Assembly: GCA_014621425.1 (NCBI GenBank)
Contig: JAANBB010000062.1
Coordinates: 1-64,000, forward strand
DNA from: Cylindrodendrum hubeiense
Taxonomy: Eukaryota; Ascomycota; Sordariomycetes; Hypocreales; Nectriaceae
DNA length: 64,000 bases
Reading direction: 5' to 3'
The notes under the pieces were generated by a model, which did not search any database, was not told the origin of the DNA, and saw only the letters and a program-made list of their open reading frames with translations. The position numbers and the translations under genes were made by a program. Below, piece after piece: positions 20,269 to 31,031 of this stretch (positions are counted from its first letter, which is position 1; every line of letters begins with the position of its first letter).

Positions 20269-22286
20269 ATGCCCGAGACCAAAGATGCCCCCGAGGCGAA
20301 CCAGGTCGAACAGGCTCAGATGCCAGACCTCGAGGCCCGTTCACCTGCAGCTGACGCCGTGGGTGCAAACAAAGATGCAATCAATTCTGTTCCTGTAAAG
20401 GTCAAAGAGCTAGACAAGGCCGCGCAATTTCTCAAGCAGGCCCAACATCAAATTGTCGTTACGCGGGCGGAGAACCTCCGTGTCAGGAAACTAATTGACT
20501 GGAGGATTTTACCTCTGCTACTGTGAGCTAAATTCCCCGTCAAGCTATAGCTGTGGCTAATTCGAGTGTCGCAGTGTTGTTTACTGTCTACAATCGCTCG
20601 ACAAAAGCACCCTGTCCTATGCCGGTGTCTTTGGTCTCATTGATGATGCTAAGTTGGTAGGCGACGAGTACTCGTGGCTTGGGTCCGTCGTCTACGTGGC
20701 CCAGCTTGTCTTCCAACCTGTTGTAGCATACATCCTCGTTAAGTTCCCAATTGGCAAGTTTATATCTTGCATGGTACTTGCTTGGGGTGTGATTCTGTGT
20801 TGCATGACAGCTGCGCATGATTTTGCGGGCCTAGTCACTGCGAGATTATTTCTTGGCATTTTTGAAGCTTCAGTAGGTGAGTTGCTCCCCATCCACCTTG
20901 TCTTTGAGTTTAAACACTCGGCCACTAAGAAATACCGTGAGTAAAATACTGACAAAGTGGTATATAATAGCACCGACATTCGTCGCCGTTATTCAGATGT
21001 GGTATCGACGACGAGAACAAACACTGAGAAACTCTTTCTGGTATGCGCAACTAGGAGTAGTAAATATTGTAAGTTGTGCTTGGAAGCATCTTGACCACCA
21101 GTTAGAACCGAGGTTTCTGACCAGACCGAACAGCTTGGAAGCCTGCTATCCTACGGGTTGGGGCACATCAACTCCGGCGCCCTACATCCCTACCAGGTCA
21201 TCTTCCTCTTTTGCGGTTGCCTTACGTTCGCGTGGTCGGCAGTCATGTTGTAAGTCAATATTTTCAAGGTCAAAAGACATTGCCACTGCAATGGCGGCTT
21301 TAATTAACCGCGGGCTAATCACCATATTGTAGTCTGTTCATGCCCGACTCCCCAATCACAGCCAAATTTCTGAAAGGCGATGACAAGCTGATCGCTGTTG
21401 AACGACTCCGCATGAATCAGCAGGGTATTGGATCCGGAGTTTGGAAGTGGGATCATGTGAAGGAGTGTCTCATTGATCCCAAAACATGGTTGTGGTTCTC
21501 AACCATATTTGCCATCTCGTGAGCAACGACTCCAACTGCTTGCATCACACATAATTTTCTGACGTTCACTTTTTTCACAGAGTTCCCAGCGGTGGCATTT
21601 CGACATTCGGCCCCTTGATCATCGAGTCCTTCGGCTTCGACCGGTTCACTACGATCCTCTTCAACATGCCGTTTGGCGCGATTCAAATGATTTCTACAAT
21701 TGGCGGGGCTTGGCTTTCGGATAAGATCAAGATGAAGTCCCCCGTTTTGATCCTCCTCTGCCTCGGTCCCATTACGGGATGCTCTATTCTTCTTGCCATT
21801 GGACGCGAGCCAAGTGATCGGGCCCTGCTTCTCTTCGGCTACTATATAATCTCGGTTTACCCGGGTATAACTCCCCTGATCTACTCTTGGTCAGGCCAGA
21901 ATACGGGTGGCGATACAAAGCGCAAGGTCACGACAGCCATGATCTTCATCGGATCCAACGCAGGCAACATCGTCGGTCCGCTTCTCTTCCGCACATCAGA
22001 AAGCCCTAGGTACACTCGCGGCTTGACGGCGAACCTGATCCTCTTCATTGTGCTAGCTGTACTCTTTGCTTTTGGCATGCTGCTGATTAAGGTGCTGAAC
22101 AAGAGACATGCCCGCAAGCGCGTGGCTCTCGGCAAGCCTGAGCACATTGTCGATTTCAGCATGATGGATAACAGGGAGATGGAGGATGATGACGATGTTA
22201 TGAATCAAGCCACCGATCAAACCGGAGAGAGAGGTTTTGAAGATTTGACCGACTTGAAAAACGAGGATTTCATCTATGTTTACTGA
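20269..22286 (+). CDS. MFS transporter, Dal5/anion:cation symporter type
   Basis: Six exons, 20269-20522, 20575-20876, 20971-21068, 21134-21249, 21333-21518 and 21581-22286, give 553 residues in continuous phase. An 85-residue hydrophilic N-terminus leads to RKLIDWRILPLLLVVYCLQSLDKSTLSYAGVFG, the signature first helix of allantoate/nicotinate-type permeases. QMWYRRREQTLRNSFWYA, GLGHINSGALHPYQVIFLFCG and MFLFMPDSP are also typical of this family. About twelve membrane helices and a cytosolic acidic tail are expected. Substrates in the family are organic anions such as carboxylates, allantoate or vitamins. Head-to-head with GH31 and close to an aromatic-degrading enzyme set, it may import the cluster substrate (inference). 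Confidence 0.9.
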
Positions 22287-22976
22287 GGAGTTTCTCATGC
22301 CGAATGTTCCAGTTTAGGTCAAGTTGGCGGGTCTCGCACACTTCATCTCGGGTTACACGCTTATTATGAACCCCTAATGTGGGCCTGTAAATGATAAAAG
22401 TATTAAATTATAGCCCTCCATTTATGTTTAGAACTGTTGTAGGCCGATTCTGAATCATTACGTCCAAGTACCTTACCTGCTTTTCGTGCTTGTACGACAA
22501 GACTTACGTGGTACCTCCTATGCGTGGGTCTTGGGAGGACAGAGCGCACAAGTGGATATCTGCAACCCCGCACATAGTCGCTCGATGCGTGGTGTGATGA
22601 TCACCCCCAGCTCGGAGTTCTTTGTCCCGTATGCGTGCGAACGAACGAATTGTGGTCCCTGCTGATGAGAGTCGATCTTTAGGCGTGACTTATAAGAATA
22701 GCTCATAAGTACTATAATACCTAGCCGCTTTAAACATCCCTTGATACATGGCTTAAACGAAGCAACACATAGCTATTGAAACTACCGAACGCGCAACGGC
22801 TCCGCTTTTCCGTAATAGGGTTAATTGGCATATTAAGCTGCCGGGATAAACATAAATCCCCGTGTCCCCGGACTCGCCCCCGCACTTAAGTCGTACGGTT
22901 CTTTTTGTCTTCTACCGAAGTTTGAAGATTGATAAGAGTTGGTCAAGGGTTTTATGATCAATGACGACAAACCAGA
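22287..22976. other. Intergenic, no supported gene
   Basis: 690 bp of transporter 3' flank and promoter of the following regulator. Short minus-strand frames here (60-80 residues) have no motif. Confidence 0.5.
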
Positions 22977-25287
22977 ATGGAAAATCCCAACACACTGAAC
23001 CAAATGCTGGAACAACACTCTGTGGAAGGTGAATCGCCACCACGAGCCCGTAAGAAAAGAATTCCGGTATCTACATGTCCAGATCCTCCAAGACTCAAAA
23101 GCACATCAGCTATCTCTGGGTCAAGCTGATCGCGTGCCTGATGTATAGAAAGCGTGCGGCCCTTGTCGCCAAAGCAAGGTGGGTGTCAGCATGATTCATT
23201 TAATGAGAAGACACTAACTACGCCAATAGGTTAAATGCGACGGCCTACGACCATGTTCTCGGTTGGTTTTGATGTCACGGCTCATGGGAAGAATGAATCT
23301 AATGCTTGTTTGTCCAAGATGCCGGCAACTTCAGAAGGCCTGCACTTTTGTGGAGAAACCCAAAGATGTTCATGAAATGTCTGTCTCGGTTATCTTACCC
23401 TATACATAAAGCCAGCTAAAGAACGCAACTGATTCTCTTGAGCGGTGTAGGAAAATCGAAGCTCTCGAGAAAGAGATTGAGCTTCTCAAGGCGCGTCAGT
23501 CATTGCGTACTGCTTCTGTCTCCGAATGGTCACACCCATCAGAGATGGAAGAATTGCCGCCCACTGGCCCGTTACTACAGAACGAGAGGCCTGTTCAAAG
23601 CAGCATCTTCAGCGCTTTCAGCAACCCTGCGAGTATCGAGTACCCAGAGGTTCCAGGTGTCCCATATCACCTTGCGGCAAATAGCGAAGGCTCTCCAAGT
23701 ACTACGTCACTCCTCACGAGATCCCAGAAGCGAAATAGGTCATGCTTCGAGACGGAAACCCCGACCACGGCCGACTTCCTAAATACAGGCGCCCTCTGCC
23801 TCGAAGAGTCAGAGCTGTTTTTCAATGCCTTCTTCTCCGGCTGTGACCGCTATGTTCCTATTTTCGACCCACGATATGACTCGATGCAAAGTATTCGAAA
23901 CAGAAGCGATTTGCTATTCGCTACAATTTGTTCAGTTGGATGCCGCGTACTGAATGGAACCAACTCTCGTTGGCGTGCACTCAATTTCCACAGTCAGCGC
24001 ATGCTAGACGCCGCCATCGCCAACCTAGCGATGGGGTCTCTGGAAACCGTGCAAGCACTTCTTGTGCAAGCCTGCTATGCATCTGAAAGATCACTCCTCA
24101 TATCTATTGCTACCCGGATGGCGTTGGATCTTGGATTTCCTGAAGCTTACGACACGCTTACCACGCAGTTTGTCTCCAGAGAACACCGACGCAACGACGG
24201 AATTGAAGGGTTGTCCGAGAAAGATGGCATTCTCATGCGTAGGACACGGGTCTGGCTACACCTTCTAGTTATGAGCCATATTCTACACGTCGACGCTGGC
24301 GGTCTGCCGACTTTCAAATTCCGAGGTGCCTCGCGCAGGTGCAGGGTCATTCTCCAGAGCCAGCTGTCTACCGGGATGGATCACTACTTGTTCGCTCAAG
24401 TAGAGCTCAACGTTCTTCGAGCCAAGATATACTCGTCATTATCCCAATGCACCACTCTGGAGGATCAAGAGATCATAGACCTGGTAAGAGATGCCAAGAT
24501 TGACATTGACGTGTGGTTCAATGACTGGATGCTCATCTCGGAGAAACACCATCAAGAAATGCCCTGGTTTGCTCCCAACCTGTTGGTGCAACGCTGCTGG
24601 GCGGACAGCATGGCTCTGTGTCGTGCGGTGCGAGCTTCAGGAGTCGAAAACGTGAATGCTATGTCGCAGACACAGAAAAACATCCTCTTGATGGCCAAGG
24701 ACTCGCTCAAGCAGCACCTGGATATTATTGTTGAAGAGCCGCGGCTATACCTCAACAGTTTACGCTACGCCATGGACTTTGTTTGGGCTAAAAACACATT
24801 TTGCTGCTTACTTCTTCTCAAGCTATCCATGCTACTTCCCGACGGCGACGAGCAACGATCGCGAGAGTTTAGCCACGAACTTGTGGAGAAAGGCAGCATT
24901 CTGCTAAACGAGCTTGGAAAAGTTGCAGCTGGGGGTCCAAAGGATGATGCTCGATCCAACACGAGCGTACTATACCTTCAGCTTTTGAAGCTGAGCATCC
25001 AGAAATACAAACAAGGGTTGGACCCGTGCTCAGAGGATTATCAAGAGAGTGCATTATACCGCGCAGATTCTTATTTGGCCCAAAAGACCCCATGCAGGCC
25101 GAATGAAGGGGTACAGACTGATTTGGAGTCATTCGTTCCGGAACAGTTTGTCTTTGAGTGGGATTTCCCAGGTCTCACATTGTTTTCGTCTCCTACAACT
25201 GAGGCAGGTTGGTTTGACGATTTTTTAGCTGGGATAATAGGGCCTGGAGATGATGGCTATAGTATCAACTGGGTGTCTCACCCATAG
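22977..25287 (+). CDS. Zn2Cys6 transcription factor with coiled coil and fungal regulatory domain
   Basis: Five-exon model: 22977-23066, 23149-23178, 23230-23261, 23319-23367 and 23422-25287 (688 residues). Three introns split the DNA-binding domain. Joined, it reads KACGPCRQSK, then VKCDGLRPCS, then RCRQLQKAC, a complete C6 cluster. A coiled coil follows (ERCRKIEALEKEIELLKARQ), then a fungal_trans domain from about residue 150 (FNAFFSGCDRYVPIFDPRYD, ATRMALDLGFPEAY). The last intron is the least certain: a weak GTTCAT donor was chosen to keep phase. Unlike the regulator at 14.9-16.9 kb, its zinc cluster is intact. It is followed in the same direction by an MDR oxidoreductase. Its targets are unknown. 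Confidence 0.85.
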
Positions 25288-26205
25288 GTGAAATTACTTC
25301 GTACTCGAAGACAGCTGGTTCACTTTCACATTGTAGAAATAGATAGAGGTTACTTTGCTTCTCAGACTGGTGGCTAAACTTCCGACCGTGGAGTGATTGG
25401 TGATCTGGAGAGCTCTCCGTGCATGGAAAAGTCAGACAATTGATGCTTTTATCCGTCACCTTTGCTGCGGCCTTTGCCTTGACCATTGATATATTCACAG
25501 CTGCAGCAGATGTTTACCTCGAGAGCACTGGCAGAAGGTTGTATAATCACACATGGATTTCGGTGCGGTTGAACATAGTTAATTAATTATGAAGATTTCG
25601 GATATTGATGTCATTGTCAATTGGAGCCATGTCTGTTATTCCAGATGGAGATTTGGAGTGAATGCTCAGCGCGAAGATAGCTTGGAAGGAGACGCCTAAA
25701 GAGATGGGGCATATTTGACAGGGCAGACAGGAGAGCAGACATTGAGAGGAGCAAGCACCCATAAAATTTAGTGAATGCAACTTAATAGCGAATAGAATAA
25801 TGTGAGTCTTAAAACCCCTGACTCGCAGGTGACCACTTACTATGTACACATGCACCCGTCCAATATTAAGTATGGGTAAGGTGTGGCAGTCGGAAGCGCT
25901 AATACAACCGGCTTACGCACCAAAAGCATGATTCCGACGTCAAAGCCCAACCTTAACCCTCTGAACGGTCCCACACGGAGTAATCATTCGCGCTCACCCC
26001 ATGCCATTATGAATCAACTCTTCAGATTTATAATCACACGGGGACTCGGGCGCGACAAGTTTCCGGCCAGGACATACTATTTACTTATAAATCAACACCA
26101 GGCTTCCAATATGTGTAACGCCATCTTCACCTCTCCTCATCTCGCGAGTCTACCACATCCGACCAGCTTGGAGTCCTTGATACCTTAGCATTATCGGCTT
26201 TCATC
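25288..26205. other. Intergenic, no supported gene
   Basis: 918 bp. Small open frames exist (90-101 residues) but show no domain or splice continuity. The last 200 bases are pyrimidine-rich, as in promoters of strongly expressed fungal genes. Confidence 0.5.
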
Positions 26206-27321
26206 ATGCCTCTCATTTTGTCAACGCCCAATACCAGCATCACGCCTGATCAACCAGGCCGTTGGGTAGTCAGCGAATTTGGCACTCCATCTGTGCTAAA
26301 ATGGGAGACCTGGGATCCCACTTCTGAGCTCTCTGGCGAAAACGTTCTCGTCCGCATCATCGTAGCCGGCATCGCTGGCGCAGACAACATTAAACGGGCA
26401 GGCGGCTATCCTGTACCTCAGACCTCCAAACCTGGCTTCACACCAGGATATGACTGCGTCGGCGAAGTCATAGCACTTGGGGATTCGGTACCGAAAGAGA
26501 GCAATGTCAAAGTTGGAGATAGTGTTGCCGCCCTATGCGTCACCCGCTCCCATGCCACTCATGCTATCCTGTCTTACACGGAGCTTCTACCCATCCAACC
26601 CACCGACGACCCTGTCAAGGTGGCCGCTCTCCCACTCAATTACTTGACGGCCTATGGCATGCTCAAGCATAGCGGTGTCCAACTCACTCCTGGGTCCAGC
26701 ATATTGATTGGCTCCGTGAGTGGGGGCGTCGGCACGGCTACTGCACAACTGGTCACATCCCTTAACATGGGTATCAAGATGATAGGAACATGCTCGCCCT
26801 CCAAGTTCGACTACGTTAAATCTCTTGGCGTGGAGCCAATTGATCGCAATGCTTCTGACCTTGCCGAACAAGTTCGGGCACTGACGGGCGGCGAAGGTGT
26901 GGACGTTGCGTATGATGCGGTTTGCAGCGAGGAGAGTCTCCAAACCAGTCTGGCTGCGACGAAGGCAGATATCGGGCAGGTCGTTGTGATTGGTATCATG
27001 TCGGAGATTTCGGCAGATGGCAGTGGGATCGCGCGAAGCGTGGAGGACACCCTCGCGTTGCGGCTTAAGGAGCGTATGAGGTTCTTTTTTATTGGCCAGG
27101 ATCATTACCAAGACTATAAATGGGAACCGGGTACCTTTTTAGCTGATTTTAGCATCATTGTGGAAAAGGTTCGGAGCGGAGAGTTGGAGCCGGCTATCGC
27201 CAAGCTATTCCACTTAAGCGAGGCTATACAAGCACATGAGGATCTGATCTCAGGAAGTGTGGTTAAGGGCAAGATGTTGTTCATTGTTGATGCAGACCTT
27301 GCTGCTCAGTACAGTCTTTAA
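26206..27321 (+). CDS. Medium-chain dehydrogenase/reductase, quinone-reductase/trans-enoyl-reductase type
   Basis: Single exon, 371 residues. The N-terminal GroES-like domain contains PGYDCVGEV and KVGDSV. The nucleotide-binding domain has SGGVGTATAQL, and CSPSKFDYVKSLG suits NADPH binding. The zinc-binding cysteines of alcohol dehydrogenases are absent, so this is the zinc-independent branch that reduces quinones or enoyl double bonds. It lies 919 bp downstream of the intact Zn2Cys6 regulator and might be its target. In a hydroxyquinol-type pathway it could reduce a quinone intermediate, but that is inference. Confidence 0.88.
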   Translation: MPLILSTPNTSITPDQPGRWVVSEFGTPSVLKWETWDPTSELSGENVLVRIIVAGIAGADNIKRAGGYPVPQTSKPGFTPGYDCVGEVIALGDSVPKESNVKVGDSVAALCVTRSHATHAILSYTELLPIQPTDDPVKVAALPLNYLTAYGMLKHSGVQLTPGSSILIGSVSGGVGTATAQLVTSLNMGIKMIGTCSPSKFDYVKSLGVEPIDRNASDLAEQVRALTGGEGVDVAYDAVCSEESLQTSLAATKADIGQVVVIGIMSEISADGSGIARSVEDTLALRLKERMRFFFIGQDHYQDYKWEPGTFLADFSIIVEKVRSGELEPAIAKLFHLSEAIQAHEDLISGSVVKGKMLFIVDADLAAQYSL

Positions 27322-27414
27322 ATCTCTCAGAAAATGGCAATGGTTTGTTTCGATTATTGCCCGTGGCCTACTTCTGCCCCGCCCCACCCCTTTTCTTTTG
27401 CGCCACCGTAGATA

Positions 27415-27841
27415 TCATTGCCATTCCAATCCTTCTACGAATTTCTTCATCTCTTCACCAACCCAATTCCCAATACATTCAAAGTCTCCAGGTTTATTCT
27501 CCAGCCTAAAATACCTCAATTGTGGATGGCTGGTCTCGTCGGGTACCAAAGGAGGGGCTGTAGAATTGTCTATCTTTGTTGAGGCGGGGGACAGGCTGGC
27601 AGTGAGCTTCACGCTCAACAAGGAGCAGTCCATGCCTTCCTCCTAATCTGTAATCTGTCATCATATGGACACGGCGCAGCGAGCTCGGCTCTGAACAGTT
27701 TGCCTATTCCCACGATATGGCCACGGTGGGAAGTAACATCGAACTCACCTGCACTGGCGGAATTGGTAAAAATCCCCACAGAAACGGACGATTGGGATGC
27801 CTTGAACGCCCTGCGCCGAGCTTCGAAGCCTTGTAGGACAT
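27415..27841 (-). CDS. Small hypothetical protein (two-exon model)
   Basis: A Met at 27841 opens a frame (MSYKASKLGAGRSRHPNRP) that reaches a GTGAGT donor after PIPPVQ. An acceptor about 100 bases on allows a join to EEGMDCSLLSVKLTAS, which continues about 70 residues to a stop at 27415. The second exon has a steady amino-acid mix (PPLVPDETSHPQLRYF, GNWVGEEMKKFVEGLEW) that looks coding. No family is recognised. A different phase at the same donor is possible, so the first exon is uncertain. Confidence 0.35.
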
Positions 27842-27922
27842 GCAACTAATTTATTCAGTTACACACTATATTAAAGCTATGTACAGAACCTTATAACAGT
27901 AGCCTTCACTCTCTCCAGGAAC

Positions 27923-28895
27923 CTATAGCCCATACATACCCATAAGTGCCTTAAGCGAGGCATCTTCTAGAAGTTGCGCTGCCATTAAACGGTTCTCGGG
28001 TAGATAGGAGACTCCCCGGCGTAATACAGACATGACAAGCTCCAGCTCTGGTAGACTGATGTCAGGGCGAAGCCTAATGATCGTTTCTTCAAGATCCATT
28101 GCTGGGTGTAATGGTCGATCCTGGTCATACCATGTATTATCGCATGAGCCACCAGCGCGATAACAATCTTTCCAGGATACAGGCAGAGGTCCCATGGTAT
28201 TGACTATACAGGACACCACTGATGGATAACCACCAAAGCCGTGGAATAAGCCAGCTGTAGTGTATAGCTCAAAAAATATACACATAAAACTCCACATATC
28301 AGAAGCAAAACTAGGGTTGGCGTCGTGGAGTCGCTCGGGGGCACAGTACATAGCAGGGGACTGCAGCTTCTGCACTACCGAGGTGCCAGTCTTAAATGCT
28401 AAGCCAAAATCGCTTATTACGATCGTGTCTCCCACCAGACTCTCATGAGGGTCCATCGGCATGACCAACTCGCCGTTCTTCCACTGCTCGGTGAATAAGC
28501 GCATCTTTTGAGGCCGCCCAATGTATTTGTATTTCGTAGTTGTACTACAGCTGCCGAGAGGGCGCATACTATACAGCACATTGGCGGCGTTTATGTCTAT
28601 AATGGAATATTTGCATTAGATATCAACAATATAGAAGTGGAGGCAAAGAAGCAGGAACGTCAGGCTGGATTAACTAACCCCCATGTACAATCCCACCACC
28701 ATGCAGAGATTTTAAGGCCTGCAACAATTGTACCGCAAATGACATACGGGTAGCAACTGGCTTTTTTCGTGGATAATCTCGAAAATTCGGACCTTGTAAT
28801 GGAAAGACAAGAACTCGATGGTCGTAGAGGGTAGTGTGCATCTCACTGTGTCTCGTCAATTTTCCTCTTCCGTAGGTTGTGAAGAAGTCGGTCAT
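27923..28895 (-). pseudogene. SRPK-like protein kinase lacking its N-lobe
   Basis: Two exons, 28895-28679 and 28596-27923, join in phase (GTTAGT donor, TATAG acceptor) to give 296 residues. The C-lobe of an SR-protein-type kinase is clear: LVFPLQGPNF hinge, LLQALKSLHGGGIVHG, catalytic loop HGDINAANV, DFGLAF, YCAPERL and SDMWSFMCIFFELY. The glycine loop and the beta-3 lysine are missing, and the usual HRD is HGD. Upstream minus-strand sequence to about 29280 has patchy coding-like stretches but no glycine loop in any frame. Either the N-lobe has been lost, or it is a pseudokinase. It is listed as a pseudogene because the essential half is absent. Confidence 0.6.
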
Positions 28896-29426
28896 GGGAT
28901 ATGTTGTCGAACGCTCCTGCCACTTCCAAGAGTAGTAGACCTGCTACCATGTCCTATCCAGTGTTCCATGCCTCAGATATCTTGTCGATGATCAGGAGGC
29001 CACGAGCAAGATAACGGTCTTGACGACGAGGCTGCAGTGCGGCACTTGAACTAGCGATTTTTAAGTGGAGTACCCGAGGCATTCTGCAAGGCTTTATCTT
29101 GGTCCGTTGGGCTGTGCCGCATTCTTTTGCTTCTGTGCACGTTGTTGATTGATGCACCAAGTGCGGCTGGCTTACTAGCAGCTCTTGGCGGCGCACTTTA
29201 ATTCGTATTGGCAGCGCCGCTAGCATCCGACTGCATGACTTCGAAAGGCCTCGACTGCTCCATGGTCAATATATACCGCTGCGGAATCCTTCATAGCTTT
29301 AATGTGCCCCTTCTTCCACGCATCCCGAGCGCCGCGAGATAAGCTTTCCTCTTTCACCCCTCACCTAGCCTGGCCACGCCCACCACGCCATCAATCATAC
29401 TTGTCTCCCAGAGCATCAAAATTACA
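28896..29426. other. Flank with coding-like remnants
   Basis: On the minus strand, 29262 down to about 28954 contains overlapping frames with basic, Ser/Pro-rich composition (for example HRSKRMRHSPTDQ). They cannot be joined into a kinase N-lobe. The plus strand next to 29427 is a pyrimidine-rich promoter for the repeat protein. Confidence 0.35.
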
Positions 29427-29972
29427 ATGTCACAACAGTACGCCCCGGTGCAGCAGTACGCACCGACGCAACAGGCGCAGCAGTACGCACCAACTCAACA
29501 GTACGCACCAGCGCAACAATACGCACCAGCGCAACAGTACGCGCCGCCGCAACAATATGCACCGCCGCAACAGTACGCACCAACGCAACAGTACGCGCCG
29601 CCACAGCAGTACGCGCCACAGCCACCTCAGCAAGGGTAATTCTCTTTCCTCAAACGAATCGTCAAAGCCGCTCACATAGCTAGATACTCAGCCCCTCAAG
29701 GCGGATACCCGCCACAGGGCCAGGCCTACCCTTCCCCCCAGCCCGTAAGTCGATTCAAACTCAGCGATCCCTCATAGATTACACCCTAATCATCTCGCCA
29801 GATGAAATACCAGGAGCAGCCCCCACGTAAGAAGAAGAGCCACGGCTGGCTCCACGCCTGGTAAGTGGTATTACTAATGACATTTCCAACTAAAGCTTAC
29901 TGGCCTTATAGTGCTGGTGACTGCAGCTGCTCCTGCTGTTGGAAGCCGTGTGCGTCATGCTGCTGTGATTAA
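29427..29972 (+). CDS. Small QQYAPx-repeat protein with Cys-rich (CYSTM-like) C-terminus
   Basis: Four exons, 29427-29635, 29684-29744, 29802-29860 and 29912-29972, give 129 residues with all phases matching. The first exon encodes ten copies of the hexad QQYAPx (x = V, T, A, P or Q). The second continues in Gly/Pro/Gln-rich style (GYSAPQGGYPPQGQ). The third is basic (PPRKKKSHGWLHAC). The last is almost half cysteine, with GDCSCSCCWKPC followed by ASCCCD. A PQ-rich N-terminus with a short terminal Cys cluster is the layout of CYSTM-type stress proteins, which attach to membranes; assignment here is by layout only. The DNA of exon 1 is an 18-bp coding minisatellite, so copy number may vary between strains. 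Confidence 0.75.
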
Positions 29973-31031
29973 TACTTACGGCGTAAAGATGATGATTTCA
30001 ACCGTCATTTAATAATATCAGATGCATGCAACAGCTTGAGAGGTTCAAGATAAGTTTACTATTATCCTCTCCTGTGGAAAATACACGTAGCCCAGACTGG
30101 GCAGTTCCACGGCAGTTAATTACTGGGTCGCTGTTAAACAACATACCACAATGCTCGGAGATGGACTCAAGCATATTATATCACATATCTTTGGACGTTT
30201 GGGGTACAGGGCGTTACTGCAATTCCTTTTTGGTTTTGTCAGAATGGAGTGGTCCGGCGGGCTGCCTCTAACAGGAAGTTCCGCTTTGTTTCCGGGCTAC
30301 TGGTTCGACCCAATTTGTCAGTCTCTTGAGATCGAAGGAAATATTTCGCGGACAACAAGATATAGCGTCCAACTTCATCATTATGTTTATCATTTCTGCA
30401 ATCGTAGTCATCAATTCCTTTCTACGTTATGATCAAATGTGGGCATTTTGCCCCAAGTTTGCGACATCATCTGTTGAATCGTTTGATCAGATGATACCGT
30501 GAGTGGCATCCATTAGTCATGTATCTATTTTGTTCATTTTCATTGACACCAGACTCGACCCTCGTTGTTGTTGCAGACGCATCACGACCACAGTCACGAC
30601 TTTCTAGTTCTTCTTTTACCATCCCAGCGCCCAATACTAAAAGATTTCTCGTTTCTAGAGCCCTCAGGCTGGCAAGAACCAATATTTATTTGCATAAAAC
30701 AAACAGGAGATTGGGATACCATGCACGATAGTTTGCGACGATATCTTGCTCATCAACCTAACAAGCTCGCCCTTGTAGTAAAAAACGGCTCACATTTCAT
30801 TTAGATCATGAAGGGGCCTTCAGTTTAGTATTTCTTATCTATCACAGCAATAGGCTCAGATACAGTCAATTATTCTACACATAAGAAGCATACTGATCTA
30901 TGATTCAGCCAATATCAAAACTGCGCCAAACACCATCATCGCCGACACATGGCCCAGCCACTAGATATAATTTTATCTCATTGATCTAGTTTCAATCCTG
31001 GTCGCTGCCAAGTACGCACAAAGGTCAGCAA
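29973..31031. other. Gene-poor stretch, no supported gene
   Basis: 1,059 bp. Frames of 70-93 residues on the plus strand at 30026-30432 and 30519-30804 lack motifs and overlap in different phases. Nothing is annotated. Confidence 0.45.

Noticed and set aside
22977..23436. Possibility that the zinc cluster of this regulator is also broken by stops
   Set aside because: The stops lie in introns; removing GT-AG introns at 23067-23148, 23179-23229 and 23262-23318 restores all six cysteines.
29422..29675. Antisense frames rich in Arg/Leu/Val repeats
   Set aside because: They are reverse readings of the QQYAPx minisatellite, whose sense frame alone splices into a sensible protein.
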